Part shown: positions 34,016 to 42,959 of the stretch, one piece after another | Layout of the letters: every line of letters starts with the position of its first letter | How positions within the stretch are numbered: position 1 is the first letter of the stretch | DNA from: Chthonomonas calidirosea | Lineage (GTDB): Bacteria; Armatimonadota; Fimbriimonadia; Fimbriimonadales; Fimbriimonadaceae | Length of the DNA stretch: 64,000 nt | Assembly: GCA_945882415.1 (NCBI GenBank) | Contig: CAMCWC010000007.1 | Span: forward strand, 62,001-126,000 | Direction of reading: 5' to 3' | Position numbers and translations under genes: made by a program | Notes under the pieces: model-generated | Told to the model about the DNA's origin: nothing | The model's input: the letters and a program-made list of their open reading frames with translations, nothing else | The model's database searches: none

Positions 34016-36115
34016 ATGAATACGCGTGTGCCTTCCCGTTGGCAGACAGAAGACGTTAGCAGCGACCCGGTTGAGCAGCTCATTTACGCTTCCAATCTGC
34101 TGGGTTCAGACCCACGCATAACGAATTATGGTGGTGGGAACACAAGTTTCAAGGTCCACGCCACCGATCCTCTCACCGGCGACAGTGTTCCCGTCCTTTG
34201 GGTGAAGGCATCCGGGGGAGATTTGGGCAGCGCAAAGCGCGCAAACTTCGCCAGCCTCTACCAAGATAAGTTCCTCGGATTAAGCGGTCGCTACGACGCA
34301 GGATTATCGGAAGACGAGATGGTTCCGCTATATGCCCAGTGCGCCTTTAACCTTAACCCCGCCGCGCCGAGCATCGATACACCGCTTCATGGCTTTGTCC
34401 GTGCCGCCGCGGTTTCGCACATGCACAGCGATGCCGTGATTTCGATCGCCGCATCCGAAAATGGCGAAGCGCTGACCAAGGAAGTCTACGGCGACCGCAT
34501 GTTCTGGCTGCCTTGGAAGCGCCCTGGCTTTGAGCTCGGCCTGATGTTGAAAAAGGGGATCGAAGAGAACCCGAACGCCGTTGGCGCGATGATGGGCTCA
34601 CACGGGTTTATCTGCTGGGCCGACGATTGGCAAGCTTGCTACGAGCTGACCCTCGACCTGATCAACCAGGCGGTCGATTTCATCGAGGCCAGAACGACGA
34701 CCCATCCTTTTGGCGAAGTCGTTTCATCCCGCACGCCTCTAGCGGTGACCGAAGCGAACGCTGCCCTAACCCGGTTGCTGCCGAAGCTTCGAGGAAAGGT
34801 CGCCCACAACGGTCAGCGGCTCATCGCCTGCGTTGACCAGAGCGAGCCGGTTCTTGACTTTCTTACCCGAGAAAAATCAGACCACCTGATCCAACTCGGC
34901 ACCAGCTGCCCCGACCACTTCCTCCGCACCAAGATCCGACCTCTCGTGCTCGCGGCAGATGCCGATGACGCTGCGATTGACGCCGCGCTAGCCGATTTCC
35001 GCGCGGAGTACGCCGCTTACTATGACCGCTGCAAACAAGCCGATAGCCCGGCGATGCGTAACCCAAACCCGAGCGTGATCCTCATTCCGGGCGTCGGCAT
35101 GGTGAGCTTTAACAAGAACGCGAAAGAAGCCCGCGTGACCGGCGAGTTCTATCGAAACGCCATCGAAGTCATGCGCGGCGCGGAAGCCATCGATCGCTAC
35201 ACCGCCCTGCCCGAGCAAGAGGCATTCAACATCGAATACTGGCTTTTGGAAGAAGCCAAGTTAAAGCGGATGCCGCCGGAGAAAGAGATGGCCCGAAAGG
35301 TCGTCCTGCTCATCGGCGCTGGTCCCGGCATCGGCTACGCCACCGCCGAGCGACTGTTACAGCAAGACGCGACCGTGGTTCTGGCCGACCTCAATGGCGA
35401 ACTCGCGCAGACGTCCGGAATGCAACTATCCCAAAAGTACGGGGCCGACAATGTTGCGTGGACCAGCATCGATATCACTAATCGTGAGTCGGTGCAACGG
35501 GCGATGGAAACCGTTACCCTCCGGTTCGGCGGGCTGGATACGCTCATCAACCTCGCCGCCGTCTTCTTCCCGCCCGACACCAACGGCCGCCTGAGCGACA
35601 CGCTTTGGACCAAGACCTACGAGATCAACCTCGTCGGGTCCTACATCATCGCCGACGAAGCCGCATCGCTCTTTGGCCGACAAGGTTTGGGTGGAGACAT
35701 CGTGCTGACTTCCAGCGCAAATGCCGTGGTTTCGAAGAAGGGCTCCGTGGCTTATGACACTAGCAAGACCGCGGTGAATCACCTCGTCCGCGAGCTCGCG
35801 GTCGAGCTTGCCCCGCACATCCGCGTCAACGCCGTCGCCCCCGCCACCGTCGTCTCCGGCTCGCAAATGTTCCCCCGCGACCGAGTTCTGGCCTCCCTCG
35901 CGAAGTACGACATTCCGCATTCGGAATCGATGACCGACGAAGAACTCCGCGACCAACTCGCCGCGTTCTACGCGCAGCGGACGATGCTGAAGAAGCCGGT
36001 AACGCCAGCAAAGGTAGCGGATGCGCTGTATCTACTCGCGACGGATCGGTTGAATCTGACGACCGGGCAGGTGATCGCGGTGGATGCCGGCTTGCACGAG
36101 GCGTTTTTGCGGTGA
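34016..36115 (+). CDS. rhaD: Bifunctional rhamnulose-1-phosphate aldolase/short-chain dehydrogenase
   Basis: 699 residues. Residues 1-400 are a class II (zinc) aldolase domain: NYGGGNTS (37-44), the zinc ligands in SHMHSDAV (His135, His137) and MGSHGF (His196). From about 426 a short-chain dehydrogenase follows, with the NAD motif IGAGPGIGYA and the active-site Tyr580-xxx-Lys584 (YDTSK). This fused RhaD-type enzyme splits L-rhamnulose 1-phosphate to DHAP and lactaldehyde, and the second domain would oxidise or reduce the lactaldehyde. It fits the rhamnose transporter and rhamnosidase 10-18 kb away. No RhaA or RhaB homologue is seen in the window. Confidence 0.88.
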   Translation: MNTRVPSRWQTEDVSSDPVEQLIYASNLLGSDPRITNYGGGNTSFKVHATDPLTGDSVPVLWVKASGGDLGSAKRANFASLYQDKFLGLSGRYDAGLSEDEMVPLYAQCAFNLNPAAPSIDTPLHGFVRAAAVSHMHSDAVISIAASENGEALTKEVYGDRMFWLPWKRPGFELGLMLKKGIEENPNAVGAMMGSHGFICWADDWQACYELTLDLINQAVDFIEARTTTHPFGEVVSSRTPLAVTEANAALTRLLPKLRGKVAHNGQRLIACVDQSEPVLDFLTREKSDHLIQLGTSCPDHFLRTKIRPLVLAADADDAAIDAALADFRAEYAAYYDRCKQADSPAMRNPNPSVILIPGVGMVSFNKNAKEARVTGEFYRNAIEVMRGAEAIDRYTALPEQEAFNIEYWLLEEAKLKRMPPEKEMARKVVLLIGAGPGIGYATAERLLQQDATVVLADLNGELAQTSGMQLSQKYGADNVAWTSIDITNRESVQRAMETVTLRFGGLDTLINLAAVFFPPDTNGRLSDTLWTKTYEINLVGSYIIADEAASLFGRQGLGGDIVLTSSANAVVSKKGSVAYDTSKTAVNHLVRELAVELAPHIRVNAVAPATVVSGSQMFPRDRVLASLAKYDIPHSESMTDEELRDQLAAFYAQRTMLKKPVTPAKVADALYLLATDRLNLTTGQVIAVDAGLHEAFLR

Positions 36116-36247
36116 ATGCAGTACGCACGCACTAAAGGTCCAAAAACCAGAAATTCTGCAACTAGCCAAACTTTTGCACGCAAGACCGCAATATCCAATA
36201 ACATTTCTACAGCAAGTTCAATTCCTTTCATGGTAAGGTCTGCATGC

Positions 36248-37510
36248 ATGAAATTTCTTGCTGCAGTTTCGTTCCTAGCAATGCTTCCAGTTGTTGTTAA
36301 AGCCGACGACAGCTACACCGTTGAACTTGATTTCAGCAAGGTTCCACTTTTCAGCACGGGTTCAGTGCGCATCAATGGCGAGTATCGTCGAGCATATGCT
36401 GTCGGTTCCACAGTTCGCACGCCAGTAAACAGCGTGCTCGCGGTCAAGATTGTTCGCGTGAATCCGAACTTCACTGTTTCCTTAAAGGGTGTTGAACTTG
36501 CTTTGGAAGGCGAGAAGTTTCTTGATGCATTTAGGACTGACCTAAGATCGACTCAGCCGCGAACAAACGCAGAGAACGCTGAACTAGCAAAAGCAACTGA
36601 GGATATAAAGTTTTTGCAAGCGCCTGACAAGCCGATCCCACCGGCAGAGAGAAATCCGCTTGTCGCAGCGACAAACTTGTTTGGCGTGAGTGATGCAATG
36701 GAAGTGTTTCAGGCTAGTGCTGAAGCTAATAGCATCCAGATCAGTAGAACCGCAATTGCGAAAGTTTACAATGTAGATCTAAATGAGAATACTAGCAGCT
36801 ACAAAGCTAAATTGAAGGAATTAATCGATAGATTTATCGCAGATCGGGACTTAGTTGAAAGCAACATAGAAGATTCGCTGACTCCAAGTATGAAATCAAC
36901 GCTCACAAAGGCATACAACTTAACAAAATCTGTCAATCTACATAAACATTTTGATGACGATACATATGCAGTCGTCGGAACTTATAATTATGGAGAGGCT
37001 GATCTGTCGATTGACATTATCACAAAGTACAAAGGTCCACCGAGCAGCCGGCAGTTCTCAGATGCATTTCATCGGGTCGTCTTTCGCGCAGTGGATAGAG
37101 CAAGGTCCCGCGTAAGCTATGGATTCGCCTACGACTCGCTTGTCTCGGATTCATACTCTTTGATTGAAGGAGTTGCGGCAAACACAACACCTCGCTTCAG
37201 ACTCGACACAAGGAATACAGGTTCCCTCAATCTAGCAACGCTCTACCACATTCCGTTTGGAAGCGGCCGAGAGGGTGACTTTGCAGGCACTCTTGGTCTT
37301 GGTGTTAAGTCGGATACCACGGTACGAACTTTTGCAGGGTTGACATACTTTGCAGGTAAGGAAGGTTCGCTAGCGTTTACTATAGGCCTGGCTTTTGGAA
37401 TGGTTGACCGACCAAATGTTGACAATCCCCAGAATTTCACTGGCTCTCAAGTGCCTTTGCGAAGTGTGCAGCGTTCTGCGCTCTTTTTCGGGATCACTTT
37501 CAGAAATTAA
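36248..37510 (+). CDS. Exported protein, possible outer-membrane beta-barrel
   Basis: 420 residues from the ATG at 36248, chosen because it opens a clean signal peptide (MKFLAAVSFLAMLPVVVKADD); an in-frame frame extends upstream to 36116, where it would abut the aldolase stop, but that part is not protein-like. The C-terminal third alternates hydrophobic and polar residues with Gly (TFAGLTYFAGKEGSLAFTIG) and ends in FFGITFRN, an outer-membrane-barrel type ending. A central segment is helical. No family recognised. Base composition is noticeably more AT-rich than the neighbouring metabolic genes, suggesting acquisition. Confidence 0.6.
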   Translation: MKFLAAVSFLAMLPVVVKADDSYTVELDFSKVPLFSTGSVRINGEYRRAYAVGSTVRTPVNSVLAVKIVRVNPNFTVSLKGVELALEGEKFLDAFRTDLRSTQPRTNAENAELAKATEDIKFLQAPDKPIPPAERNPLVAATNLFGVSDAMEVFQASAEANSIQISRTAIAKVYNVDLNENTSSYKAKLKELIDRFIADRDLVESNIEDSLTPSMKSTLTKAYNLTKSVNLHKHFDDDTYAVVGTYNYGEADLSIDIITKYKGPPSSRQFSDAFHRVVFRAVDRARSRVSYGFAYDSLVSDSYSLIEGVAANTTPRFRLDTRNTGSLNLATLYHIPFGSGREGDFAGTLGLGVKSDTTVRTFAGLTYFAGKEGSLAFTIGLAFGMVDRPNVDNPQNFTGSQVPLRSVQRSALFFGITFRN

Positions 37511-37597
37511 TGTCGACTACATTATTGAAGATCAAAATATGCGTGGGTTTGTGGATGAATGCGAGCAACTGAGTCTCAGGTTTCTTGAACGTTGAGA

Positions 37598-37939
37598 TCA
37601 CTCATATGAAGCCCATGAATCTGCGATAGAGCTGTTCAAATTGCTATCACTTTTGCATACCTCTACTTCGTACACCCATATCTCCTTCATGTTGAGTTTA
37701 GGCGGCGTGCCAGAGATGCGTCCATATTCGAGAGCAAAAAACCAAATATCCGTACAAAAGAGTCCAGGATTCGTCATGAATAAAAAACCGAGTCCTTTAC
37801 GAAAGCTTTCACAGAGGAGTTTTCCCCGGCGACGGACCTGGCACGACCGCGTTATGATATCGGACCCGAGATGCGTCCGGTTTTCAAAGCGAGCCAGGTT
37901 AACTTTGTGGACCATCCTCCTCTGAGCATTCCGATACAT
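37598..37939 (-). CDS. Small orphan protein, doubtful
   Basis: About 113 residues if the ATG at 37939 is used; a later ATG at 37915 has GAGGAGG abutting it, too close for a normal ribosome site, and the frame stays open to 38041 inside the next gene. The C-terminal part (GLGFLFMTNPGLFCTDIWFFALEYG and then NMKEIWVYEVEVC) looks like a folded protein. The opposite-strand frame 37641-37925 is Arg/Ser-rich and looks like its shadow. Unknown function; it sits in the AT-rich patch after the gene at 36248. Confidence 0.35.
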   Translation of the reverse strand: MYRNAQRRMVHKVNLARFENRTHLGSDIITRSCQVRRRGKLLCESFRKGLGFLFMTNPGLFCTDIWFFALEYGRISGTPPKLNMKEIWVYEVEVCKSDSNLNSSIADSWASYE

Positions 37940-37967
37940 TAAAGAACTTATTTCACCTAACACAGCT

Positions 37968-38516
37968 CTACGAATAAGTTGCCCGATATGCCTGATGCAG
38001 ATCACTTTCGAGCGTATCGATAAGCTCTCGAATCGTGCCACAGATTGTGGTTATTGAATTCCGTTCTGTGGCAGTCGGCGTGCCACCCTCATCAGGCCAA
38101 CCTGCGACTTGTAATGTAGTAGCTCTCAGCTCATCAAATTTTGCGATGATGTCAAAACCTCTGTGATACAGACCACTAGGCAGAGCAAGTCGATGTTCTG
38201 GTGCTAATTCTAGGCTTGCCATGGTCTTGACGACCGCTGGGAACCCGGATCGAAATTCCTCGTGTGTACAGTTCGCTGCGAGTAATGAATATGATTGGCT
38301 CGAAGCGCGAATTTGTGCGGATCGAAGCGCGTCGATCCACCGGAATGCTGCGATAAGCGCGTCTCGCTGAAGAGCGATGAAACTGTCTTGACGTAGTTCT
38401 GTCCTTCTCCTCTTCTCCATTTTTTGGGTAACGATGAATTGCAGCACGCTGGTAAGAAGGACAGTTAAGAGAGTCCCAACGATAGTAATTATTTGGTTCG
38501 TTTCAGCTTCGGTCAT
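37968..38516 (-). CDS. Single-pass membrane protein of unknown function
   Basis: 182 residues. A membrane helix near the N-terminus (IITIVGTLLTVLLTSVLQFIV) is followed by a basic stretch (QKMEKRRR) and a largely helical cytoplasmic domain (LQRDALIAAFRWIDALRSAQIRA, ITTICGTIRELIDTLESDL). This arrangement is common among orphan accessory proteins of genomic islands. No motif indicates a function. Confidence 0.6.
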   Translation of the reverse strand: MTEAETNQIITIVGTLLTVLLTSVLQFIVTQKMEKRRRTELRQDSFIALQRDALIAAFRWIDALRSAQIRASSQSYSLLAANCTHEEFRSGFPAVVKTMASLELAPEHRLALPSGLYHRGFDIIAKFDELRATTLQVAGWPDEGGTPTATERNSITTICGTIRELIDTLESDLHQAYRATYS

Positions 38517-38668
38517 CTGACTTCAAATAGACGTCCTCCCGTCGAACTGGGTTGCGAAGCGTTGCCGAAATGTTTTGTGTTACTTTCGTCGCACGATGTC
38601 CAATCCAGCAGGTTCAACGCCGGCAGACTTAGCATAACTTACACTCCAGAAATCGGCCAAGATAATCC

Positions 38669-39445
38669 ATGCAGCGGCTCACCGAAGAGCAAGTTCTCTT
38701 TTTCCACCTCAACGGCTTTGTGTCCGTCCCGACCCCTGTCACCGACGACGCCGAGATTGCTCGCATGCGCGATGCTTATGACCGTATGTTCGAGCAGCGT
38801 GCTGGGCGTGAATCGGGTGACCAGTTCGATCTCGCCGGGGCCGACGAAGACGGCGAAACCGCCAGCCTGCCGCAGATCCTGAACCCCGCAAAGTACGCGC
38901 CGGAGCTGAACGAGGGCAAGTACCTCGATGTCCTCAAGGGAATGTGCCAGCAACTGTTCGGGCCAGAGGCCAGCGTCCACGTTGCCCATGCCATTTTTAA
39001 GCCGGCCGGGCACGGTGCTGCCACGCCTTGGCACCAAGACGAAGCCTACTGGGACCCGAACTACCAATACCAAAACGCCAGCATCTGGATGCCGCTGCAA
39101 GAGGCCAGCATTGAAAACGGCTGCCTTTGGTTTGCCCCAGGTAGCCATGAGTGGGAGATCACCCCGCACCAGCCGATCGGCGGCGACGTGCGCATCCACG
39201 GCCTAGAAATGACGCGGCTCGATCTTGTGGAGAACGCGGTCGCATGCCCACTCCCTGCGGGCGGCGTGACTTTCCACCGCAATCGAACCGCTCATTACGC
39301 CGGTCCGAACAAGACGAACACTCCCCGCCGTGCGCTCATCCTCGGCACGGGGCGTGGAAACCATCCGTATCCCGGAACAAGAAGCTTCCCCTGGAACGAA
39401 GTTAAGCAAACCGCCCGCGACGAGCGAGCTAGAGCCGCCTCGTAG
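38669..39445 (+). CDS. Phytanoyl-CoA dioxygenase (PhyH) family protein
   Basis: 258 residues: a cupin-fold Fe(II)/2-oxoglutarate dioxygenase. The iron triad is visible as His122-x-Asp124 (TPWHQDEAYW) and His209 (RTAHYAGPN), with Arg220 or Arg221 positioned to bind the 2-oxoglutarate carboxylate. The substrate cannot be deduced; bacterial members hydroxylate many small molecules. It is monocistronic, flanked upstream by the AT-rich orphan patch and downstream by a perfect hairpin. Confidence 0.85.
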   Translation: MQRLTEEQVLFFHLNGFVSVPTPVTDDAEIARMRDAYDRMFEQRAGRESGDQFDLAGADEDGETASLPQILNPAKYAPELNEGKYLDVLKGMCQQLFGPEASVHVAHAIFKPAGHGAATPWHQDEAYWDPNYQYQNASIWMPLQEASIENGCLWFAPGSHEWEITPHQPIGGDVRIHGLEMTRLDLVENAVACPLPAGGVTFHRNRTAHYAGPNKTNTPRRALILGTGRGNHPYPGTRSFPWNEVKQTARDERARAAS

Positions 39446-39497
39446 CCCAGAGCATTTAGTGGATTGCTAGCGAGAGCGCTATAGCCCCGCGAATAAC

Positions 39498-39529
39498 TTC
39501 GGCCATTGCATGAACTTGCAATGGCCGAA
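39498..39529. terminator. Hairpin after the PhyH gene
   Basis: TTCGGCCATTGCA (39498-39510) pairs perfectly with 39517-39529 around TGAACT. There is no T tract; it could also be a protein-binding palindrome upstream of the cellulase gene. Confidence 0.6.
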
Positions 39530-39560
39530 AGCGGTCAACCCCAAGCAAAATCAACCCAGG

Positions 39561-39566
39561 TAGCCT
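39561..39566 (+). promoter_or_regulatory. -10-like element for the 39573 gene, leaderless type
   Basis: TAGCCT ends 6 nt before the ATG at 39573. Confidence 0.4.
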
Positions 39567-39572
39567 CCGGAA

Positions 39573-40631
39573 ATGCTCAGCATCCTCATCGCCGCGGTTG
39601 CCGTTTCCCCACTAGCCGCTCCGCCAACGGCCGAAGAAATCAATCGCAAATTGGCGACCGGTTTCAACCTCGGAAACACGTTCGACTTGGGCCTCCGTAG
39701 CACCAAACTGAAGGACATTGCCCCGGTCATCGACCTCTATTCCGCAGCCGGAATGCGCCATGTCCGGCTCCCGATCACTTGGGGAAATGACGTCCAGGGC
39801 ACAAAGCTAATCGATCAATCGGGCAAGATCAACCAAGCGCACCCACGCCTTAAGGAGCTTGACCAAGTCATAGACTACGCCCTCAAGAAAGGCATGTACG
39901 TCATTGTAAACAGTCATCACGAGCATTGGCTAAAGGAGAAGTACGACGATACTCCGCGCTACAATGACGCTTTCACTAACCTATGGACGGGAATTGCCAA
40001 TCGGTACAAGAACCGTCCGCCGGAGTTGATCTTTGAAGTTCTTAACGAACCCGAGGGAGCATTCGGAGATTGGAGCGGGCCAACCAAACCGATGGAACCC
40101 AAAGCCCTCGCCCTCACTCGCCGAATAAACGAAATAGGCTACCGCGCCATCCGAGCCGTAAGCCCGACGCGAACGATCATGGTTGGCACCAACGGCCAAG
40201 GCAACCACTCAATGTTTGATGATGTCTATCCGTCTCGCACTAGCCTTCCGGGCGGCGGAAAAGATCAGTTCCTCATGGCGACTCTCCACACCTATGACCC
40301 ATGGCAATTCTGCGGCCAAGACGGTCTGAACTCGAACTGGCCCGGCGACGCCTCGATTGTTGACTCAATCAAAGCCGCTGCCGCTCACGGCAAGAAGCTC
40401 GGGATTCCGGTCAACTACGGCGAGTTTGGCGTAGGGCGAAAGGAAAATCCGGCTACGCGCGATACCGACCTAGTTCGGAACTACTATCGACTCGTCAAAC
40501 GAACGGCCGACGCCGCAGGAATTTCAACGACCCCGTGGGACGACCAAGGTTGGTTTGGTCTGGTGAGCAAGGACGCCGCTGGCAAGTACCAGTTCCAATT
40601 CAACATCGTGCCGAACATGATGCGAAAGTAG
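39573..40631 (+). CDS. GH5 endoglucanase/cellulase
   Basis: 352 residues with a short hydrophobic leader (MLSILIAAVAVSPLAA). The (beta/alpha)8 barrel shows the GH5 landmarks: GFNLGNTFDL, HVRLPITWG, VNSHHEHWL, the acid/base Glu159 in EVLNEP, ATLHTYDPWQFCGQ, and the nucleophile Glu284 in NYGEFGVG. It would cleave beta-1,4-glucan or related polysaccharide outside the cell. No carbohydrate-binding module is attached. The stop codon lies within the stem of its terminator. Confidence 0.93.
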   Translation: MLSILIAAVAVSPLAAPPTAEEINRKLATGFNLGNTFDLGLRSTKLKDIAPVIDLYSAAGMRHVRLPITWGNDVQGTKLIDQSGKINQAHPRLKELDQVIDYALKKGMYVIVNSHHEHWLKEKYDDTPRYNDAFTNLWTGIANRYKNRPPELIFEVLNEPEGAFGDWSGPTKPMEPKALALTRRINEIGYRAIRAVSPTRTIMVGTNGQGNHSMFDDVYPSRTSLPGGGKDQFLMATLHTYDPWQFCGQDGLNSNWPGDASIVDSIKAAAAHGKKLGIPVNYGEFGVGRKENPATRDTDLVRNYYRLVKRTADAAGISTTPWDDQGWFGLVSKDAAGKYQFQFNIVPNMMRK

Positions 40632-40654
40632 CCCGGAACTTACGGTTCCGGGCT
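40630..40654. terminator. Terminator overlapping the GH5 stop codon
   Basis: AGCCCGGAAC (40630-40639) pairs perfectly with GTTCCGGGCT (40645-40654), loop TTACG. It lies between the cellulase and the convergent DUF4397 gene. Confidence 0.8.
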
Positions 40655-40661
40655 AACCGGC

Positions 40662-41348
40662 TCAGTAACTCGTAGTGTAGGTGCGAGCCGTGAGCGGAGC
40701 TCCACCGCCTGCCGCATCCAAGGCCACGGCAATGGTGCTGGTGTTCGATCCTAGGGCCAGCGTGCCGGTGTCAATCGCCACCGTTCCCGGCGTGTTTGCC
40801 GGAGTAATTCGAACCTGATAGTTGCCAGAAGGCACGGTGAGCGGCGCGCTGACCGCCAAGAACGCGACGTCCTCCAGCGTCGGCGTAGCCGGAAGCGGCG
40901 CCCCTGGAGCCGTCACGTAAATGTCAACCGTTCCCGCGGTCGGCGAACCGTGAACAAACCGAACCCGCGCTTGGCCGGCTCCTGGTCCCGCGTTCACATC
41001 GTCCACGACGATTGGCGCGATGCTAGCAAGGTTGTTTGCCGCCAGAACCGTGTAGAGCCGGTTCGCGGCAAAGGTCGGCGTCACATCGATGACCGTCGTT
41101 GCCGTTCCGGCCGCGTTCACCCGAACCCGGGTCGGCCCGGCCGCCACCGTTCGTACTCCTGCGGAAAAGTACGGCACGTTTGAAAAGACGATCGAGTTGC
41201 CAAACCGAACATCCACGTTCGGCGCATTTGGCGAAGCGTGGACAACCCGAACGGTTGCCTGATTACTCACGTTGTGATCGTCTCCCCCGCATCCAGTCAA
41301 AGCGAAGGCGACGGTGCCAGCGAGCATTGCGAAAAAGATTCCTTTCAT
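40662..41348 (-). CDS. DUF4397-domain lipoprotein
   Basis: 228 residues from the ATG at 41348 (a TTG three codons earlier is less likely). Lipoprotein signal MKGIFFAMLAGTVAFALTGC. Two tandem DUF4397 units begin with VRVVHASPNAPNVDVRFG and VRFVHGSPTAGTVDIYV, which is the characteristic 'R.vHasP.ap.vDv' strand pair. The domain is a beta-sandwich of unknown role on the outer surface of many bacteria. No operon partner. Confidence 0.9.
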   Translation of the reverse strand: MKGIFFAMLAGTVAFALTGCGGDDHNVSNQATVRVVHASPNAPNVDVRFGNSIVFSNVPYFSAGVRTVAAGPTRVRVNAAGTATTVIDVTPTFAANRLYTVLAANNLASIAPIVVDDVNAGPGAGQARVRFVHGSPTAGTVDIYVTAPGAPLPATPTLEDVAFLAVSAPLTVPSGNYQVRITPANTPGTVAIDTGTLALGSNTSTIAVALDAAGGGAPLTARTYTTSY

Positions 41349-41522
41349 GTGTTCCAATCGGCGCGCAGCGCCTACAAGGAAATTACGGCATCAAACATCG
41401 CATTAATTGCGCCGTTCATCGCAATTGCATGCCTAAGTTGGACCAAACCAGGAACCCCGTGTCCCAAAATAGAGGCGATTTAAAGGTCGAGTCTGTGGAA
41501 ACGCTTTGCCCTAAATGGCTCG

Positions 41523-41528
41523 TACAAT
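41523..41528 (+). promoter_or_regulatory. -10-like element for the 41535 gene, leaderless type
   Basis: TACAAT ends 6 nt before the ATG at 41535. Confidence 0.45.
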
Positions 41529-41534
41529 ATTGCA

Positions 41535-42554
41535 ATGGCCGTGGTGCTTTCCGTTGCTCTAACTCTGCTTCTTCCCGTGTCGGTGCAGGGCAAGTCACTC
41601 CAGATCGGCGATGACTTCTACTTCCCCGGCCCACCCGTTCGCCTAGGCAGCTACATCCAATCCGAAAAGTTCAGCCGAGACGGACAGTTTCTCACCTTCA
41701 TCGACGAGCGACCAGAAGCGAGCTACCCAACTGAGAAAGATCTGATTAGCCGAGGGGTTGAAACACCCGCGCGAGCTCTCGTGCGATTCGACCTCCGGCG
41801 TGGCGTTCGGCAAACCCTTGTCGTTCCCGGTCCTGGCGAAACCCTGATGCGAATCGAACCGGTCGGCACCGGCGGGGACGTCACCGTCACCTTAGCAATT
41901 GGCAAGCCAGAGGGAGATCTGTTCCGTTGGCGAGCTATCTACTGTCCAGTTGGCGGCAGCGCCAAGGTCGTTGCCGACAACGCCATCGGCCGAAGCTTCC
42001 AAATCGCCGCGTCGTCCACGGAGCGCAAGGCATTCATCCTCATCGTCTCGCCGGACGGCCCCGCGCAGTACTCCTACATCACCCCCGAGCGGACCGAAGT
42101 TAAAACGCTTTCGACTACCGCGTTCCAAGGCTCGTTCTTCATCAAAACCTCAGCCGGCAATCCCGTCGCCGCCTTCCAAGGCCCAGCTCCGAGCTTTGAG
42201 CTTCTGGGCAACTTCGAGTTTGACTTCGCCACCGGCGCGGCGAAAGCGATTAAGGACATCACCGATGTTGAGCGGCCCGTCGAAGTACCACCGTTAGTGA
42301 ACTTAGAAACGGAACTCCGCTCGAAAGGCGACCCAGCACTGGGTCAAGTTCCCCTCAGCGACCTCGTCGCAAGTCCGGGGACCGCGAAGCTTGGCCGAGG
42401 TGTTCTGTCCGTGACTCAGGGAATCATAGGCAAACTGAGCAGTTCGCCTAGCGGGCTGGCGGTCGTGTACGTTTCTGCCGACGGTTACTTTTTGCGAGAG
42501 CTGATCAAGGCAGATCCTAAGCTTAGGGACAGGCTGAAAAGTGGAAATCGTTGA
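41535..42554 (+). CDS. Secreted beta-rich protein, unknown function
   Basis: 339 residues with a clear but unbasic leader (MAVVLSVALTLLLPVSVQG). The body repeats short beta units such as SEKFSRDGQFLTFIDERPEAS, MRIEPVGTGGDVTVTLAI and AFILIVSPDGPAQYSYI, reminiscent of TolB-like propeller blades, but no blade set is complete and no catalytic residue is evident. The start is supported by the -10-like TACAAT 6 nt upstream. Convergent with the small gene ending at 42566. Confidence 0.65.
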   Translation: MAVVLSVALTLLLPVSVQGKSLQIGDDFYFPGPPVRLGSYIQSEKFSRDGQFLTFIDERPEASYPTEKDLISRGVETPARALVRFDLRRGVRQTLVVPGPGETLMRIEPVGTGGDVTVTLAIGKPEGDLFRWRAIYCPVGGSAKVVADNAIGRSFQIAASSTERKAFILIVSPDGPAQYSYITPERTEVKTLSTTAFQGSFFIKTSAGNPVAAFQGPAPSFELLGNFEFDFATGAAKAIKDITDVERPVEVPPLVNLETELRSKGDPALGQVPLSDLVASPGTAKLGRGVLSVTQGIIGKLSSSPSGLAVVYVSADGYFLRELIKADPKLRDRLKSGNR

Positions 42555-42565
42555 AGAGCTTCACT

Positions 42566-42850
42566 TCAAAGCTTTGGCTCATTATCGGCGTGTTCTGATC
42601 CGAGCGCGAGCACTAGACGGTTAATCTCGTCGATAAGGTCCTCGACTTCCAAGCCTTTTGCGGTCGGCTCCCAAGACGCATCGAATTCTATCACTGACCC
42701 CAGCTCCATGAGTAGTTCGATGAGCGCACTTGGAACCGGGATCTCATCCGACTTCAACTGGAACGGAGCCAGCTTTTCGCTGTCGAGATGTGACTCAACC
42801 TTCGATAGAATCTTGCTCCACCTTCTTCTGAGCCTTTCTGACTTCTCCAA
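42566..42850 (-). CDS. Small acidic protein, unknown function
   Basis: 94 residues, helical and acidic (LIELLMELGSVIEFDASWEP, VEDLIDEINRLVLALGSEH), with a basic N-terminus (KSERLRRRWSKIL). The start is a TTG with GGAG 6 nt upstream; there is no ATG in frame nearby. It heads a set of orphan genes that run on the minus strand to 44196. No family recognised. Confidence 0.5.
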   Translation of the reverse strand: MEKSERLRRRWSKILSKVESHLDSEKLAPFQLKSDEIPVPSALIELLMELGSVIEFDASWEPTAKGLEVEDLIDEINRLVLALGSEHADNEPKL

Positions 42851-42959
42851 CTCTTTCTCCGCCTAGGTCATCGCATTAAGAGTCGCCAACGGTCCGCGTT
42901 AGCACCATCATAGAGAGATCGACCGCTAGCCAATTGTATCTCGCTAAAAGTAGTCTGGC

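Noticed and set aside
37641-37925. Plus-strand frame opposite the doubtful orphan at 37598-37939
   Set aside because: Ser/Arg-rich composition without secondary-structure pattern, whereas the minus-strand frame has a protein-like aromatic and hydrophobic pattern.
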